A DNA stretch of 64,000 nucleotides from Oceanicoccus sp. KOV_DT_Chl (GCF_900120175.1 NZ_FQLF01000002.1:1860001-1924000); one strand, 5' to 3'. Numbered from the stretch's first letter, positions 9,404 to 19,547 are shown. The notes: generated by a model not told the origin, from the sequence alone. Made by a program: numbers and translations.

Positions 9404-9451
9404 ACAAAAAGGCCCGGTACCATGCTTACCTTTCGGCAAGTGATTCCGGGC
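9404..9451 (-). terminator. Intrinsic terminator of the small secreted protein gene
   Basis: The arms GCCCGG (9412-9417) and CCGGGC (9446-9451) pair, with a second stem inside. On the minus strand the hairpin is followed by CCTTTTTGTG, a short U tract. It lies 9 bp past the stop of the 9460-9729 gene. Confidence 0.75.
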
Positions 9452-9459
9452 GCTAGGGT

Positions 9460-9729
9460 TTAATGCATTGCATACTCAAGTTCCTTGGCAATTTTCGCTT
9501 CAAGCTGCTCGCCAAGCTCTACGGAAACTTTTTCCATCGCTTTGCTAACTTCCAGCTCAATGTCGTCTGCAAGGGCGTCATTGTTAATTGCCGTTGCTGG
9601 CTTTATCCAGGTGACAGCAGCATTGCTGTTCATGGCTAAAGTCAATGGAGCTTCGCTTACGGCGCTTTCTGCGATTGCCGCGTTGCCGATGACTCCTAAT
9701 AATACGGCTAAGATAGCCACGTTTTTCAT
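9460..9729 (-). CDS. Small secreted protein of unknown function
   Basis: An 89-residue protein with a clear Sec signal peptide (MKNVAILAVLLGVIGNAAIA, cleavage after about residue 20). The mature part of about 69 residues ends in an acidic, probably helical segment (LEVSKAMEKVSVELGEQLEAKIAKELEYAM). I recognise no family. It is a stand-alone unit with its own terminator, an AGGAGAG site before the ATG, and an upstream region rich in GTTAC motifs. The reality of the gene rests on signal peptide, ribosome site and terminator together. Confidence 0.75.
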   Translation of the reverse strand: MKNVAILAVLLGVIGNAAIAESAVSEAPLTLAMNSNAAVTWIKPATAINNDALADDIELEVSKAMEKVSVELGEQLEAKIAKELEYAMH

Positions 9730-9762
9730 GTTTACTCTCCTTTAGTGAGTGGTATTTAACGG

Positions 9763-10016
9763 TTGTTACTGCTTTGTTGCAGTGATTTGTTACATTTGTT
9801 ACTGCAACGGTGCTAATAGTAACACTTATTCGAATATTGTCTACACAGTAGGCGTGAATTATTTGTTACCTTTATGAAATATTGGCGTAACAAATAGCTT
9901 ATAAATAGATAAAAATTTTCTTAAGTATTTGATATATAAATGAATAATTGTATTTGTAACTGATTTGATGAAAGGTAACATTTTTTGATTTTTATTTAGA
10001 AAAAACTGTTACCTTT
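9763..10016. promoter_or_regulatory. Cluster of GTTAC/GTAAC motifs upstream of the small secreted protein gene
   Basis: The 324 bp between thrB and the small protein gene hold no gene but many GTTAC cores: TTGTTAC at 9763, 9787, 9796 and 9863, and GTAAC on the other strand near 9819, 9887, 9956 and 9974. AAAGGTAACA (9971-9980) and TGTTACCTTT (10007-10016) are exact inverted copies 26 bp apart, and TTGTTACCTTT recurs at 9863-9873. This looks like an array of binding sites for one regulator; which one is unknown. Confidence 0.5.
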
Positions 10017-10053
10017 CAATTTTTTAATGGTGCGGTAGGTTTTCAGAAAGGTA

Positions 10054-11043
10054 TCAGGATAATTTTTGCGGGGTGCTGATGCGGTGAAGTAGAATTCTGC
10101 GGTATTGTTCAGGGTCTTTTTGCTCAACTAAGCCCCCTGGTCGATGCCTGTTGTTGGGGTCTAGCTTGGTTGCTAGCCGGGATAACCAGAAGCGACTCGC
10201 TGCAATACGCAAAAAGTCATTCCACAACAACACTTCGTCAGACGTAAATGGCCGGATTTGTTGATAGCCAGTCATAATAGCGGTAACCAGTGACTGCTGA
10301 AGGCTGCCGTCGGCGTTGGCACACCAGTCATTGACTACGACAGCGATATCCATCATCAAATACCCATCGCCAGCGCTATTAAAGTCGATAATGCCGGTCA
10401 GCTGGTCGCCCGCGGCCAGGGCATTATCACGAAATAAGTCGCCATGAATAACGGTTACTGGCAAGTCAGAGTGTGATTTGATCAGTTGCTGAAAGCGACT
10501 GACTTCCTCTAGCAGTGTGAGGTCCTCTGCGTTTAGCCTCGGTTTGAGTTCAGTCGCCAGTTGGCTTAACCATGACAGGCTGCGGCTACTTTGGTGTTGC
10601 AGCTTAGCTTGCAGGCAGACCTGATGCGTTTTTGCCAAAGTCACACCAATAGCATGGCAAAGTGACTCCGACGGTTGTTGAGGATGGTTTCCGGAGACTT
10701 TGGGCACTAACACCGCCGGCTTGCCTTGTATTTGTTGGATGGCAATGCCGTCGGCATTTTCTAACGGACAGGGTACGGGTAGTTGGCTATGGTTGAGTAG
10801 GGTGGTGAGCTCAATAAAAAAGGCCAGTTCATCTGGGCTGCTGGCTTCAAAAATGGTGAGTACGTATTCTTGTTCAGTTCGTGTGCGCAGCTCGCTGGGT
10901 AAATCAGAGTGATCTGTGCTCAAAAAATAATTAGTGTTTTCGATGCCCGCAGCGACCCCGCGAAAGTCAATTAACGGCCCAATACCGTAAGGCTCAATAA
11001 AGGCTTCGATCTCGGCGCGTTCTAACACAGTATAAACGGCCAT
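10054..11043 (-). CDS. thrB: Homoserine kinase (ThrB, APH-fold type)
   Basis: Phosphorylates homoserine on the way to threonine; soluble cytoplasmic enzyme. It is 329 residues, the size of the aminoglycoside-phosphotransferase-like homoserine kinase found in Pseudomonas, not the GHMP type of E. coli. Signatures: GIENTNYFLST near residue 35, the catalytic loop VIHGDLFRDNAL and the metal-binding IDFNSAGDGYLMMDIA. Divergent from polA across a 123-bp gap, the same pairing as in Pseudomonas. GAGAGGATC lies just before the ATG. Confidence 0.95.
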   Translation of the reverse strand: MAVYTVLERAEIEAFIEPYGIGPLIDFRGVAAGIENTNYFLSTDHSDLPSELRTRTEQEYVLTIFEASSPDELAFFIELTTLLNHSQLPVPCPLENADGIAIQQIQGKPAVLVPKVSGNHPQQPSESLCHAIGVTLAKTHQVCLQAKLQHQSSRSLSWLSQLATELKPRLNAEDLTLLEEVSRFQQLIKSHSDLPVTVIHGDLFRDNALAAGDQLTGIIDFNSAGDGYLMMDIAVVVNDWCANADGSLQQSLVTAIMTGYQQIRPFTSDEVLLWNDFLRIAASRFWLSRLATKLDPNNRHRPGGLVEQKDPEQYRRILLHRISTPQKLS

Positions 11044-11166
11044 AAAAAAGGATCCTCTCTTTACGGGTCGGCTGGGGACAGGGGATAATGGTTAACCTAT
11101 AAAAGCGCCATGATAACTTAAATAAAGCCGTTCTGTGGCACGCATTCCCCTTGCATAAAGTTAACT

Positions 11167-13925
11167 ATGATTATGACTGATAAAAAAGCCCCTCCCATTG
11201 TACTGGTCGATGGTTCCTCGTATTTGTACCGTGCGTATCACGCGTTACCGCCGCTAACTAACTCTAAGGGGCGTGCTACCGGTGCGGTGAAAGGGGTGAT
11301 CAATATGATGCGACGGCTGCTAAAAGATTATCCGGCCAGCCCCGTGGTCGTGATCTTTGATGCCAAAGGCAAAACCTTTCGCGATGAAATCTATCCCGAG
11401 TACAAAGCCCATCGGCCGCCAATGCCTGACGACCTGCGGGAACAAATTGACCCTATTCACAACATCATCAAGGCCATGGGTTTACCACTGATTATTATCG
11501 ACGGGGTGGAAGCCGATGACGTGATCGGCACCTATGGGCGTCAAGCCACCGAGCAAGGACTGGATGTGGTGGTTTCCACTGGCGACAAAGATATGGCGCA
11601 GCTAGTGAACGAACATGTCACCCTGGTGAACACCATGACGGCGACGGTGATGGATGTGGCTGGTGTGAACGAGAAGTTTGGTATCCCTCCGGAGTTGATT
11701 ATCGACTTTTTGGCGTTGATGGGGGACAAAGTCGACAACATACCAGGCGTACCTGGCGTGGGCGAGAAAACGGCGCTGGGGCTATTGCAGGGTATTGGCG
11801 GATTAGACACTTTATATGCCAATTTGGACAAAGTATCTGGGCTGGCTATTCGTGGTGCCAAATCGCTTGCGGCTAAGCTGGAAAAGGAAAAGGAAAAGGC
11901 CTATCTCTCCTATGAATTGGCCACCATCAAGTTGGATGTAGAGTTGCCGGGGTCTGTAGAGTCTTTTGAAAATAAACCGCCTGAGAGTGAGTTATTGCTC
12001 ACTTACTTCAAAGAGTTAGAGTTTAAGTCCTGGGTTGAAGAAATGGAGCGGGGTGGCACTGGTATTCCAGAGCAAGCAAATACTGCCGTTGAAGATAAGC
12101 AGCCGGTTGCTGCCGTTACTGTCGATTACCAACTTGTGCTGACGGAGGCCGACTTCCAGCAGTGGCTAAGCCAGTTGCAGCAAGCAGATTTATTCGCTTT
12201 TGATACCGAAACCACCAGCCTGAATTATACCGAGGCGCGAGTAGTCGGCGTGTCATTTGCGGTGGCAGCGGGCAGTGCTGCCTATGTGCCATTTGGGCAT
12301 GATTATTTGGGCGTCGAGCAACAGCTTAGTGAAGACCAGGTGCTGGGGGCATTGAAGCCGTTATTAGAAGATCCAGCCAAGGCCAAAGTGGGTCAAAATC
12401 TGAAGTACGACAAGAATGTACTGGTCAATCACGGCATTGATTTGCAGGGTATCGCGTTTGATACCATGCTCGAATCCTATGTACTGAATAGCACGGCTAG
12501 TCGTCACGATATGGATACGTTAGCGCAAACGCACCTTGATACTGCCACCATAAAATTTGCAGATATTGCCGGTAAAGGCGCTAAGCAGCTGACCTTTAAC
12601 CAAATACATCTTGATCAGGCCGGTCCTTATGCCGCAGAAGATGCGGATATTACGCTGCGTTTACACCAAGTACTGTGGCCGCAGTTAGCCGCTATTGCGC
12701 CGTTGGCTGCGGTTTTCAATGACATAGAAATGCCGTTAGTTAATGTGCTTTCTACCATAGAGTCTAATGGCGCATTAGTAAGCAAGGACTTACTAGCTAC
12801 TCAGAGCGGCGAAATTGGCGCGCGCTTGATAGAGTTAGAAAAATCGGCGTTTGAGTTGGCGGGAGAAGAATTTAACCTCAGTTCCCCCAAGCAATTGGGT
12901 CACATTTTGTTTGAAAAGCTGGAATTGCCGGTAATCAAAAAAACGCCCAAGGGGCGCCGTCAACCGCAGAGGAAGTATTAGCCGAGTTAGCACTGGATTA
13001 CCCTTTACCGAAAGTGCTGATGGAATATCGCGGTTTGAGCAAGCTTAAGTCCACTTATACCGATAAGCTGCCAGAGATGATCAGCCCGGTAACAGGGCGT
13101 ATTCATACCTCTTATCATCAGGCGGTGACCGCTACTGGCCGCTTATCTTCTTCCGATCCCAACTTGCAAAACATCCCTATTCGGACCCCGGAGGGCCGCC
13201 GGGTCAGGCAGGCATTTATTGCCCCTGCAGGTTATAAGATATTAGCGGCGGATTACTCGCAGATTGAATTGCGGATCATGGCGCACTTATCTCAGGATAG
13301 CGGTCTGTTAACCGCTTTTGCCGAGGGCAAGGATATCCACCAGGCTACCGCCGCAGAAGTCTTTGGCCTGCCGTTAGCTGACGTTTCAGCCGAGCAGCGT
13401 CGTCGCGCGAAAGCCATTAATTTTGGTTTGATCTACGGCATGTCCGCGTTTGGCTTGGCTAAACAGATTGATGTGGGTCGGCATGAGGCGCAAGAGTATA
13501 TAGACACGTATTTTGCTCGCTATCCGGGGGTTAAAAAGTATATGGATAACACCCGTGCAGATGCTTCTGAGAAGGGCTATGTTGAGACTTTATTTGGTCG
13601 ACGCCTGTATCTACCGGAGATCAATGCCAGTAACGGCATGCGCCGGCAAGCCGCGGAGCGCACCGCGATTAATGCGCCTATGCAAGGGACCGCAGCAGAT
13701 ATCATCAAAAAAGCCATGGTACTGGTGCAGCAATGGTTAGATGACTCGGAAGTTGATGCCAAAATGATTATGCAGGTGCACGATGAATTGGTCTTTGAAG
13801 TGGCAGAGCCTTTAATTGAGGAGGTATCAGCAAAGGTGAGGGCGTTAATGTCAGCAGCCGCTAGTCTGGATGTGCCGCTGATTGCCGATGTCGGGGTTGG
13901 CGATAACTGGGATCAGGCCCACTAG
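11167..13925 (+). CDS. polA: DNA polymerase I, frameshifted in this sequence
   Basis: Repair and Okazaki-fragment polymerase. The N-terminal 5'-3' exonuclease ([19 protein letters not shown] onward) is followed by a 3'-5' exonuclease with an intact DTE ([10 protein letters not shown]), so proofreading should work. The polymerase domain has [25 protein letters not shown] and [11 protein letters not shown]. As written the frame stops at 12981. Adding one G to the four-G run at 12951-12954 continues it as [19 protein letters not shown] into the polymerase domain, giving 919 residues, the usual length. Two separate genes are unlikely, because the split falls inside a conserved region of an essential-type enzyme. 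Start ATG 11167 or 11173. Confidence 0.93.
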
Positions 13926-13950
13926 CGTTAGCCGTAATGGCTAACGCTAG
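13922..13950. repeat. Perfect 12-bp inverted repeat over the polA stop codon
   Basis: CTAGCGTTAGCC (13922-13933) and GGCTAACGCTAG (13939-13950) pair perfectly around a five-base loop. The polA TAG lies inside the left arm. No T run follows, so it is not a normal intrinsic terminator; it may protect the 3' end of the mRNA. Confidence 0.8.
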
Positions 13951-14139
13951 TGGGGGACAGACTTTCAGCTCTGTCTCCCAAAAAGCTTGCCAAAAAATAA
14001 TTTCTCACCTCGCGGAACTTCCACCAATCCCCCAAGTCTTATCTAGCGTGGTTGATGATCACAACTTGCTAGCTTTCCCCTGAGTTAGTGAAGTCTCCAA
14101 GCCAGTGCACTTCCCCTAAGACGCTCTGGATACTTAATG

Positions 14140-14173
14140 CCCAGCACAGTGTAAACTGTAGCTGGGTTTTTTT
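14140..14173 (+). terminator. Intrinsic terminator between polA and engB
   Basis: The arms CCCAGC-ACAGT (14140-14150) and ACTGT-A-GCTGGG (14155-14166) form a stem with one bulge and a GTAA loop, followed by seven T on the plus strand. It should stop polA transcription and runs up to the engB stop. Confidence 0.8.
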
Positions 14174-14813
14174 ATTGTTCCTCTGCGCTGGTTATTTCCT
14201 CTGCCGCGATAATTTCAAGCCAGCCGTTTAATACTTGCTGTAATTGGTCGAGACCAGTACGTTTCAAGGCAGAAAACAGTTGTACCGAAACCAGGTCAGC
14301 CATGGGTTCCAGCTCTTTGCGTACCTTTAGTAGAGAGGAATTAGCCGGCCCTTTTTTTAATTTATCGGCTTTGGTGAGCAAAATATGCACTTTCATGTCG
14401 CAACTTTGCGCCCATGACAGCATCATCCGGTCAAAGTCCTGTAACGGGTGGCGACAATCCATCAATAAAATCAGGCCACACAGCGATTGCCGCTGGCGCA
14501 GATATTCTTCTAAATGCCGCTGCCATTTTTCTTTGACTTCCATCGGTACTTTGGCAAAGCCATAACCGGGTAGGTCTACCAGGCGCTGCTGGTCACTGAG
14601 AGTAAAAAAATTAATCAGTTGGGTGCGCCCCGGCGTTTTACTGATACGGGCCATACGCTTATTATCAGTGAGCGTATTAATGGCACTGGATTTACCGGCA
14701 TTCGAACGGCCTGCAAAAGCAACTTCCAAGCCGGTATCCGGTGGGCAGCTGGCTAATTTAGGTGCGCTGGTTAAAAACTCAGCGGTCCGAAAGTTAATGA
14801 TGGGTGTGGTCAA
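14172..14813 (-). CDS. engB: Ribosome biogenesis GTPase EngB/YsxC
   Basis: Essential-type small GTPase involved in assembly of the large ribosomal subunit. It is 213 residues. GTPase motifs are all present: G1 GRSNAGKSS (about residues 35-43), the G2-region TPGRTQ, G3 DLPGYG and G4 TKADK, with the G5-region SALK near residue 177. The N-terminal [11 protein letters not shown] is typical of the family. Convergent with polA and divergent from cytochrome c5, the arrangement seen in Pseudomonas. Confidence 0.96.
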   Translation of the reverse strand: MTTPIINFRTAEFLTSAPKLASCPPDTGLEVAFAGRSNAGKSSAINTLTDNKRMARISKTPGRTQLINFFTLSDQQRLVDLPGYGFAKVPMEVKEKWQRHLEEYLRQRQSLCGLILLMDCRHPLQDFDRMMLSWAQSCDMKVHILLTKADKLKKGPANSSLLKVRKELEPMADLVSVQLFSALKRTGLDQLQQVLNGWLEIIAAEEITSAEEQ

Positions 14814-14893
14814 GAGGGGCCTTTTGCTAGATTTAGTCAGTGAGAATAAGAATGGCCATACTACAGGGATGGCGATAGGATGCCAGTCTTGTG

Positions 14894-14899
14894 TATAAT
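14894..14899 (+). promoter_or_regulatory. Possible -10 element for the cytochrome c5 gene
   Basis: A perfect TATAAT lies 88 bp before the cytochrome c5 ATG in the gap after divergent engB. No convincing -35 box is seen at the usual spacing, so this is tentative. Confidence 0.35.
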
Positions 14900-14986
14900 G
14901 CCGCCGTTTTTGCGGTTCAGGCTATTCTATAAGGGTTGGCCGCTATATCAAACGAGATTATGACGGATAATCAGAGGAATGGTTAG

Positions 14987-15295
14987 ATGAAGAAATTGCT
15001 TCTCGCAGCATCGTTAGTTGGCTTGGTAACTGGCAGCGCAATGGTGCAATCTGCTGATCAGGCAGTTGTGGATCGCTACAGTAAAACCTGTGCTGTTTGT
15101 CATACTGCCGGTGCTGCTGGCGCCCCCAAAACCGGTGATGCTGCCGCTTGGGCTCCTCGCTTGGAGAAGGGTATGGACACGTTGGTAAGCAGTGTAGATA
15201 AAGGTATGAACGCAATGCCTCCAAAGGGAATGTGTTTTGATTGTAAGCCTGCAGATTTTGAAGCGTTGATTGAATATATGGCTGCGGGTAAGTAA
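14987..15295 (+). CDS. Cytochrome c5 family protein
   Basis: A small periplasmic monoheme electron carrier of 102 residues. A signal peptide (MKKLLLAASLVGLVTGSAMV...) is followed by one heme c site (KTCAVCHTAG). The distal Met is probably in NAMPPKGMC. The second cysteine pair in GMCFDCK near the C-terminus is a mark of the c5 subfamily, where it forms a disulfide. It is 56 bp ahead of the cytochrome c4 gene; both may pass electrons to the oxidase encoded earlier in the window. Confidence 0.92.
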   Translation: MKKLLLAASLVGLVTGSAMVQSADQAVVDRYSKTCAVCHTAGAAGAPKTGDAAAWAPRLEKGMDTLVSSVDKGMNAMPPKGMCFDCKPADFEALIEYMAAGK

Positions 15296-15351
15296 GACTT
15301 TAGCGCGCCACAAAATATTAAAGTTGTTTATAAAGTTATAGTGGAACAATT

Positions 15352-16008
15352 ATGAAAAAACTATTGGTAAGCTTTTTAGTGCTGGCAGGTTTTGCTGGTG
15401 CGGTAAATGCCGGCGATGCTACTGCAGGTAAAACAAAGGCTGCAGCTTGCGTAGCTTGTCATGGTGAGGGTGGTAATAGCCTCGCGCCGAATTTTCCAAA
15501 GCTGGCTGGGCAAAATGCTCGCTACTTGCTTAAGCAAATGCAGGATATTCAATGTGGTGCACTAAGTGAAGCGGATCAAGCGACGCAAAAATGTAATGGT
15601 CGCACGGTTCCGACTATGGCTGGTCAGCTAGATAGCTTTAGCAAAGAAGACCTGGCAGATATCGCAGCTTATTACGCAAGTCAAACCATTAGTGTCGGTC
15701 AGACAAGTCCTGATCAGGCCGCTAAAGGAGAAGAAATTTATCGTGCAGGGGTTCGTACTAAAGGTGTAGCCGCGTGCTCGGCTTGTCATTCGCCAACAGG
15801 TAAGGGCAACGAGTTAGCCGGTTACCCCAGTTTAGGTGGCCAGCATGCTGATTATATTGCAGCACAATTAAAAGCATTTCGTGCCGCGGCAGATGGCTTG
15901 GCTGGTCGTAGTAATGATGGTGATACAAAAATCATGCGCGATGTAGCGGCCATGATGAGTGATAGTGAAATCACGGCTGTAGCTAGCTATATTACTGGTT
16001 TGCACTAG
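15352..16008 (+). CDS. Cytochrome c4, diheme
   Basis: A 218-residue periplasmic protein with a signal peptide (cleavage near VNAGD) and two homologous heme domains: CVACHGEGG in the first half and CSACHSPTGKG in the second. Met ligands are likely in TVPTMAGQL and TKIMRDVAAMM. In related bacteria cytochrome c4 carries electrons from the bc1 complex to oxidases. It sits between cytochrome c5 and dsbA, as in Pseudomonas, and is followed by a terminator. Confidence 0.95.
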   Translation: MKKLLVSFLVLAGFAGAVNAGDATAGKTKAAACVACHGEGGNSLAPNFPKLAGQNARYLLKQMQDIQCGALSEADQATQKCNGRTVPTMAGQLDSFSKEDLADIAAYYASQTISVGQTSPDQAAKGEEIYRAGVRTKGVAACSACHSPTGKGNELAGYPSLGGQHADYIAAQLKAFRAAADGLAGRSNDGDTKIMRDVAAMMSDSEITAVASYITGLH

Positions 16009-16020
16009 CTCGAATAATGA

Positions 16021-16050
16021 AAAAAGGTGGCATTAGCCGCCTTTTTTTTT
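16021..16050 (+). terminator. Intrinsic terminator after cytochrome c4
   Basis: The stem AAAAAGGTGGC (16021-16031) pairs with GCCGCCTTTTT (16036-16046), including one G-U pair, around an ATTA loop, and runs into ten T. Confidence 0.88.
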
Positions 16051-16180
16051 TAGTTAGTGTTAATCAAACTCGATAAACAATAATAGATTAGGGAACCGGG
16101 AGCGCGATACTGGTTCTTAGTATAATCAATTGGGTGCTGTAGTTGTTACTATGCACTTCTAGCAGAAAAATGGAGTCAAT

Positions 16181-16834
16181 ATGAATCGTCGTATCAACTT
16201 TCGTAGTCTTATAGTTGTCGCGCTGTTAGTGCTATTAACGCCGGTAATGGCAGTGGCACAAGAACAGTACGTCGCTGGAAAAAATTATATCGTGCTGGAT
16301 CAGCCTGTACGTACACGCGATAGCAGTAAAGTAGAGGTAGTCGAGTTATTTTGGTACGGCTGTAGTCATTGCTATGCCTTTGAACCGTTAATTAAACAAT
16401 GGAAAAAACAACAGCCTGCTGACGTCGATTTTTGGCAGTCACCTGCAATGTGGAATGGGGCGATGAAAACCCATGCCCAGATGTTCTTTGCTACCGAAAC
16501 CATGGGTGTTCGGGACAAGGTACATGATGCAATTTTTACCGCCATGAATGTTGAGCGTAAGCGTTTTGCCAATGTTGCAGAAATTGCTGATTTCCTTGCC
16601 GACTACGATGTCGATCCGCAGCAGTTCACCAAGACGTTTAATTCTTTCAGCGTAAATAGCCAGGTTAAGCAGGCGGACGCCCGTGCCCGCAGTTATAAAA
16701 TCAGTGGCACGCCAGAAGTGGTGGTTAATGGTAAATATCGAGTCTCGGCAAGTTTGGCAGGTGGTCAGGCTGAAATGCTCAAGGTAGTAGATTTTCTGGT
16801 TAACAAGGAGCGAGCGGGACTTGCCGCGAAGTAA
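16181..16834 (+). CDS. dsbA: Thiol:disulfide interchange protein DsbA
   Basis: Periplasmic oxidase that makes disulfide bonds in exported proteins. It is 217 residues with a signal peptide ending near MAVAQ (about residue 27). The active site is WYGCSHCYAFEP; the dipeptide between the cysteines is Ser-His instead of the Pro-His of E. coli DsbA. The cis-proline loop KISGTPEVVVNG is present. Its location after cytochrome c4 matches Pseudomonas synteny. It has its own promoter space and terminator, so it is probably a single-gene unit. Confidence 0.94.
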   Translation: MNRRINFRSLIVVALLVLLTPVMAVAQEQYVAGKNYIVLDQPVRTRDSSKVEVVELFWYGCSHCYAFEPLIKQWKKQQPADVDFWQSPAMWNGAMKTHAQMFFATETMGVRDKVHDAIFTAMNVERKRFANVAEIADFLADYDVDPQQFTKTFNSFSVNSQVKQADARARSYKISGTPEVVVNGKYRVSASLAGGQAEMLKVVDFLVNKERAGLAAK

Positions 16835-16853
16835 CAAGCTAGCTTGGAAGTCT

Positions 16854-16886
16854 AAAGGCCGCTATTGATATAGCGGCCTTTTTTGT
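16854..16886 (+). terminator. Intrinsic terminator after dsbA
   Basis: AAGGCCGCTAT and ATAGCGGCCTT form an 11-bp stem with a four-base TGAT loop, followed by a T run. Confidence 0.9.
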
Positions 16887-16958
16887 TTCAGGGCAGTTGT
16901 TACTGATTAGGATAACCGGTCTATACTAATTCTCAGCATAATTAATTCGGGTACGGCT

Positions 16959-18748
16959 ATGAATCGTAATACCAGTGATTGGAAGGATAAGTATCTGGAC
17001 GCGCTTGACGAACAGGAGAAGCGGGATCGTCAATTCAAACAAATGATGACGCTACTGACCAAAGGCATTATTCGAATCAGCATGGTGGCTGAAGGGATAG
17101 ATGGACAGCTAGATAAGCAATTGGCGGGGATGCGCCAAATGTTTCGTGATGGCAGTCCGTCGCGGCGAGATTTAAATACCGTCATTGATGCTTTGGAGGG
17201 CCAGGTTAAACGGATTGATACGGTTAAAACTGAGCGTGCCAAAGTCATAGCGTCGGCTTTTCAATCCCTGGTGTCGCAATTACAAAGTTTGAAGCCTGAA
17301 AAAGAAGCGGCGCAACAATTAAATCAACTTGGTAAAGTGATCAAAATACGCAGCGGGAAAATTCAGGAATATTCAGCGCTGATAAATGATTATGTCAGTG
17401 TGCAACAAGAAGTATTGAACGAGCGAAATATTAAGCGGGTAAGCAAACCCTTTTGGCATCAGTGGTCAGCAGAAAAAAACCTTGCTGATGAAAAAGAACC
17501 GGTGGTGAAGAACGGAAAAAAAATAAGTGACAAAGATGAAAATAATAAAGCTATTCAGGTAGTAGAAAAAAAATCGTCAAAAGAAACCTCAGCAGAAAAA
17601 ATTAATGATGGATTAGACCTTGCTGATCAGGTGGTAGCACCTCGCGCTGAAATTAATGCCGACGCAATGGGTGAAGAGCCTGCGTTTTCCCGATTAAATC
17701 AAGCAATATGCGAAGTATTGGATGAACTTCTCCAGCAAATAGAAGCGCCGCCAATGGCCAAGGAGAATTATCAAGCCGCCAAAAGACAAATTGAGAAAGG
17801 TTTAAATTGGTATGAATTGGTTCCTACTTTAGAAGACATTAGTATCGTTGTTGTATCGGCCTTTCATAATAATCAAAAAGATTTTGAAACATTCTTAAAC
17901 CAGTTAAATGATCGCTTGTCGCAAGCATTTGAATTTATTAGTGCCTCGGGCAATTACAGGGGGAGGGATTTAATGCCGGCCGCGAGCTAAATGAATCTAT
18001 GCGCGAGCAATTTAGCGCTATTCAGCAGAGTGTAGAAGCCGCCACCGAACTTGATCAACTGAAATCGGCAGTGAGTACGCGTTTAGAACAAGTCGTCGCG
18101 TTGATGGATAAACACCAATCCGGCGAGGTGTTGCGCGAACAGAGTCTTTCTGAACAATTGGATGCCTTGGTTGCCCGAGTCAAAAATATGGAAGCTGATT
18201 CTGCCCAGGCTGAGGAGCGAATAGAAGAGCAGCGTCAAAAAGCACTGCGGGATGTGTTGACCCAACTGCCCAATCGGGAAGCGTATAACCAACGTTTGGA
18301 GCAGGAGTGCGAGCGTTGGCAGCGTTATGATCGACCCTTAACCATGGCAGTTTGCGATGTAGATCATTTTAAACGAGTCAATGATACCTACGGTCATTTG
18401 GCAGGTGATAAGGTGTTACGCATTATTGCTAAAACTTTACGTAAGCGCTTACGTAAAACAGATTTTATCGCCCGTTTTGGTGGTGAGGAGTTTGTCGTAC
18501 TGATGCCAGAAACCGAGCAAGCGTCTGCGCTCAAGGTGGTCGAGGGCGTCAGGGAGGCTATTGCCAGTTGCCCTTTTCATTTCAAAGAAAAACCAGTGAC
18601 CATTACCATGTCTTTTGGCGTTTCAACCTTTAGTGGTGAAGATAATGGCGAGGCGGTCTTCGCGCGCTGTGATAAGGCGTTATATCAGGCCAAGGAGCAG
18701 GGGCGTAATCAGAGCGTGGTGGCCGGACAGCCAGTGATCGAATTGTAA
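16959..18748 (+). CDS. GGDEF diguanylate cyclase, frameshifted in this sequence
   Basis: Makes cyclic di-GMP. The long N-terminal region (to about residue 425) has no membrane helix and is mainly predicted coiled coil. The C-terminal GGDEF domain starts at DVLTQLPNREAYNQRL and has the active site RFGGEEF. An RxxD inhibitory site (RKTD) lies five residues before GGEEF, so product feedback is likely. As written the frame stops at 17990. One extra G in the G-rich stretch 17959-17967 joins it in frame to the rest (FNAGRELNESMREQF), giving 596 residues. In Pseudomonas a diguanylate cyclase also follows dsbA. About 640 bp downstream lies a probable c-di-GMP riboswitch. Confidence 0.88.
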
Positions 18749-19383
18749 TAGTTCATCATTTCAGGCGTTCTCATCGGCTTAAGTCGCCGTTAGATAAAAG
18801 CCAAGCTTTAAAATTGATTGCTCACAGTGCAGCCCGGGGCCCACAATATATAGTGGTTAGTTAGTAATTCGATACAATATAAAGCTCGTCGAAAATGAGT
18901 GCACCATAAAAAGGCGCCAAGTGTCTCAAAATAAAATAATGTGACGGGAAAATTTACATCTTGGGCGATTGAACAGAGGTCTTGTAGCTTAGGAAGATGG
19001 TTTGTGTCTGTGGAGGGTAATAGTGGGCAGCAATGTGAGTCTAGTGTCTCATTTTGTTCCTCGGCTGTAGGGTGTAATCATGAAAATCACTGCTATTCAT
19101 CACCCGTACCCGCCAGCTGGATCAGTTAGCCTGTTTAAGGCGACGGATTATTTTACACAACGCAACTAATGGCTTGTAGTTTGTGCGACCTGAAGATGAG
19201 ACAGCTGCCTAAGTTATTGATTACTAATGTCTAATAGTTTGTTGGCATCAATATTGGATAGTGTACGAGGCAATAATGATTTAGTAGCGGTTTTTTGACA
19301 CTCATGCCAGTAGCTGCATTCATTGGCTGAGTAACAAAATTATTAAATCATTAATAAACGTTTGAAACTTCTTAAATAACAAT
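18749..19383. other. Long intergenic region before the riboswitch
   Basis: About 635 bp without a convincing gene; short open frames here lack ribosome sites and family-like sequence. It must hold the promoter of the riboswitch transcript. TTGGCATCAATATTGG at 19242-19257 resembles a sigma-54 site with correct spacing but has GG where GC is required, so I do not call it. I see no terminator right after the diguanylate cyclase. Confidence 0.5.
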
Positions 19384-19532
19384 AAGGAAGGCAAGCGCCA
19401 AACCCATCGTGAGGTGGGGACGGAAAGCCTACGGGTCTTTCGAGTAATGTTAAACAGGGATGACAGTGTTCTGCTGCTATTGAACACTACAAGGAATTTA
19501 CTCATAAAGACGGCCGGGTTGTTACCCTTCTT
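19384..19532 (+). promoter_or_regulatory. Probable c-di-GMP-I (GEMM) riboswitch aptamer
   Basis: The core resembles GEMM-I: AAACCC, then a stem CCCATC/GGTGGG (19403-19408 with 19413-19418) capped by the GNRA loop GTGA, then GACGGAAAGCC and ACGGGTC. A second structured arm follows, closed by GAGTAA (19442-19447) and TTACTC (19498-19503), with an inner AGTGTTC/GAACACT stem. It ends in GGCCGGGTT, as in the 3' part of GEMM. P1 would be AAGGAAGG (19384-19391) with CCTTCTT (19526-19532). Differences from consensus are GACGG for GACGC and extra bases before AAACC. It lies in the 5' leader of a VPLPA-CTERM gene and downstream of a diguanylate cyclase. Confidence 0.72.
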
Positions 19533-19547
19533 CGAGAAACCTCGAGG
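19530..19547 (+). promoter_or_regulatory. Hairpin hiding the ribosome-binding site
   Basis: CTTCGAG (19530-19536) pairs with CTCGAGG (19541-19547) around AAAC. The right arm contains the GAGG Shine-Dalgarno, eight bases before ATG 19556. The left arm overlaps the 3' strand of the proposed riboswitch P1, so ligand-bound P1 and this hairpin exclude each other. Confidence 0.65.

Noticed and set aside
9485-9745. Plus-strand frame opposite the small secreted protein
   Set aside because: The minus-strand gene has a signal peptide, ribosome site and terminator; the plus-strand frame is its shadow.
11167-13925. polA as two separate genes (exonuclease part and polymerase part)
   Set aside because: The join falls in a continuous conserved region, a single added G restores 919 residues, and the second part lacks a good start; five other genes show the same fault.
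18941-19129. Small gene between the diguanylate cyclase and the riboswitch
   Set aside because: No ribosome site, no signal peptide and no recognisable composition; it looks like chance open frame.
19242-19258. Sigma-54 promoter for the riboswitch transcript
   Set aside because: The spacing fits but the invariant GC of the -12 box is GG.
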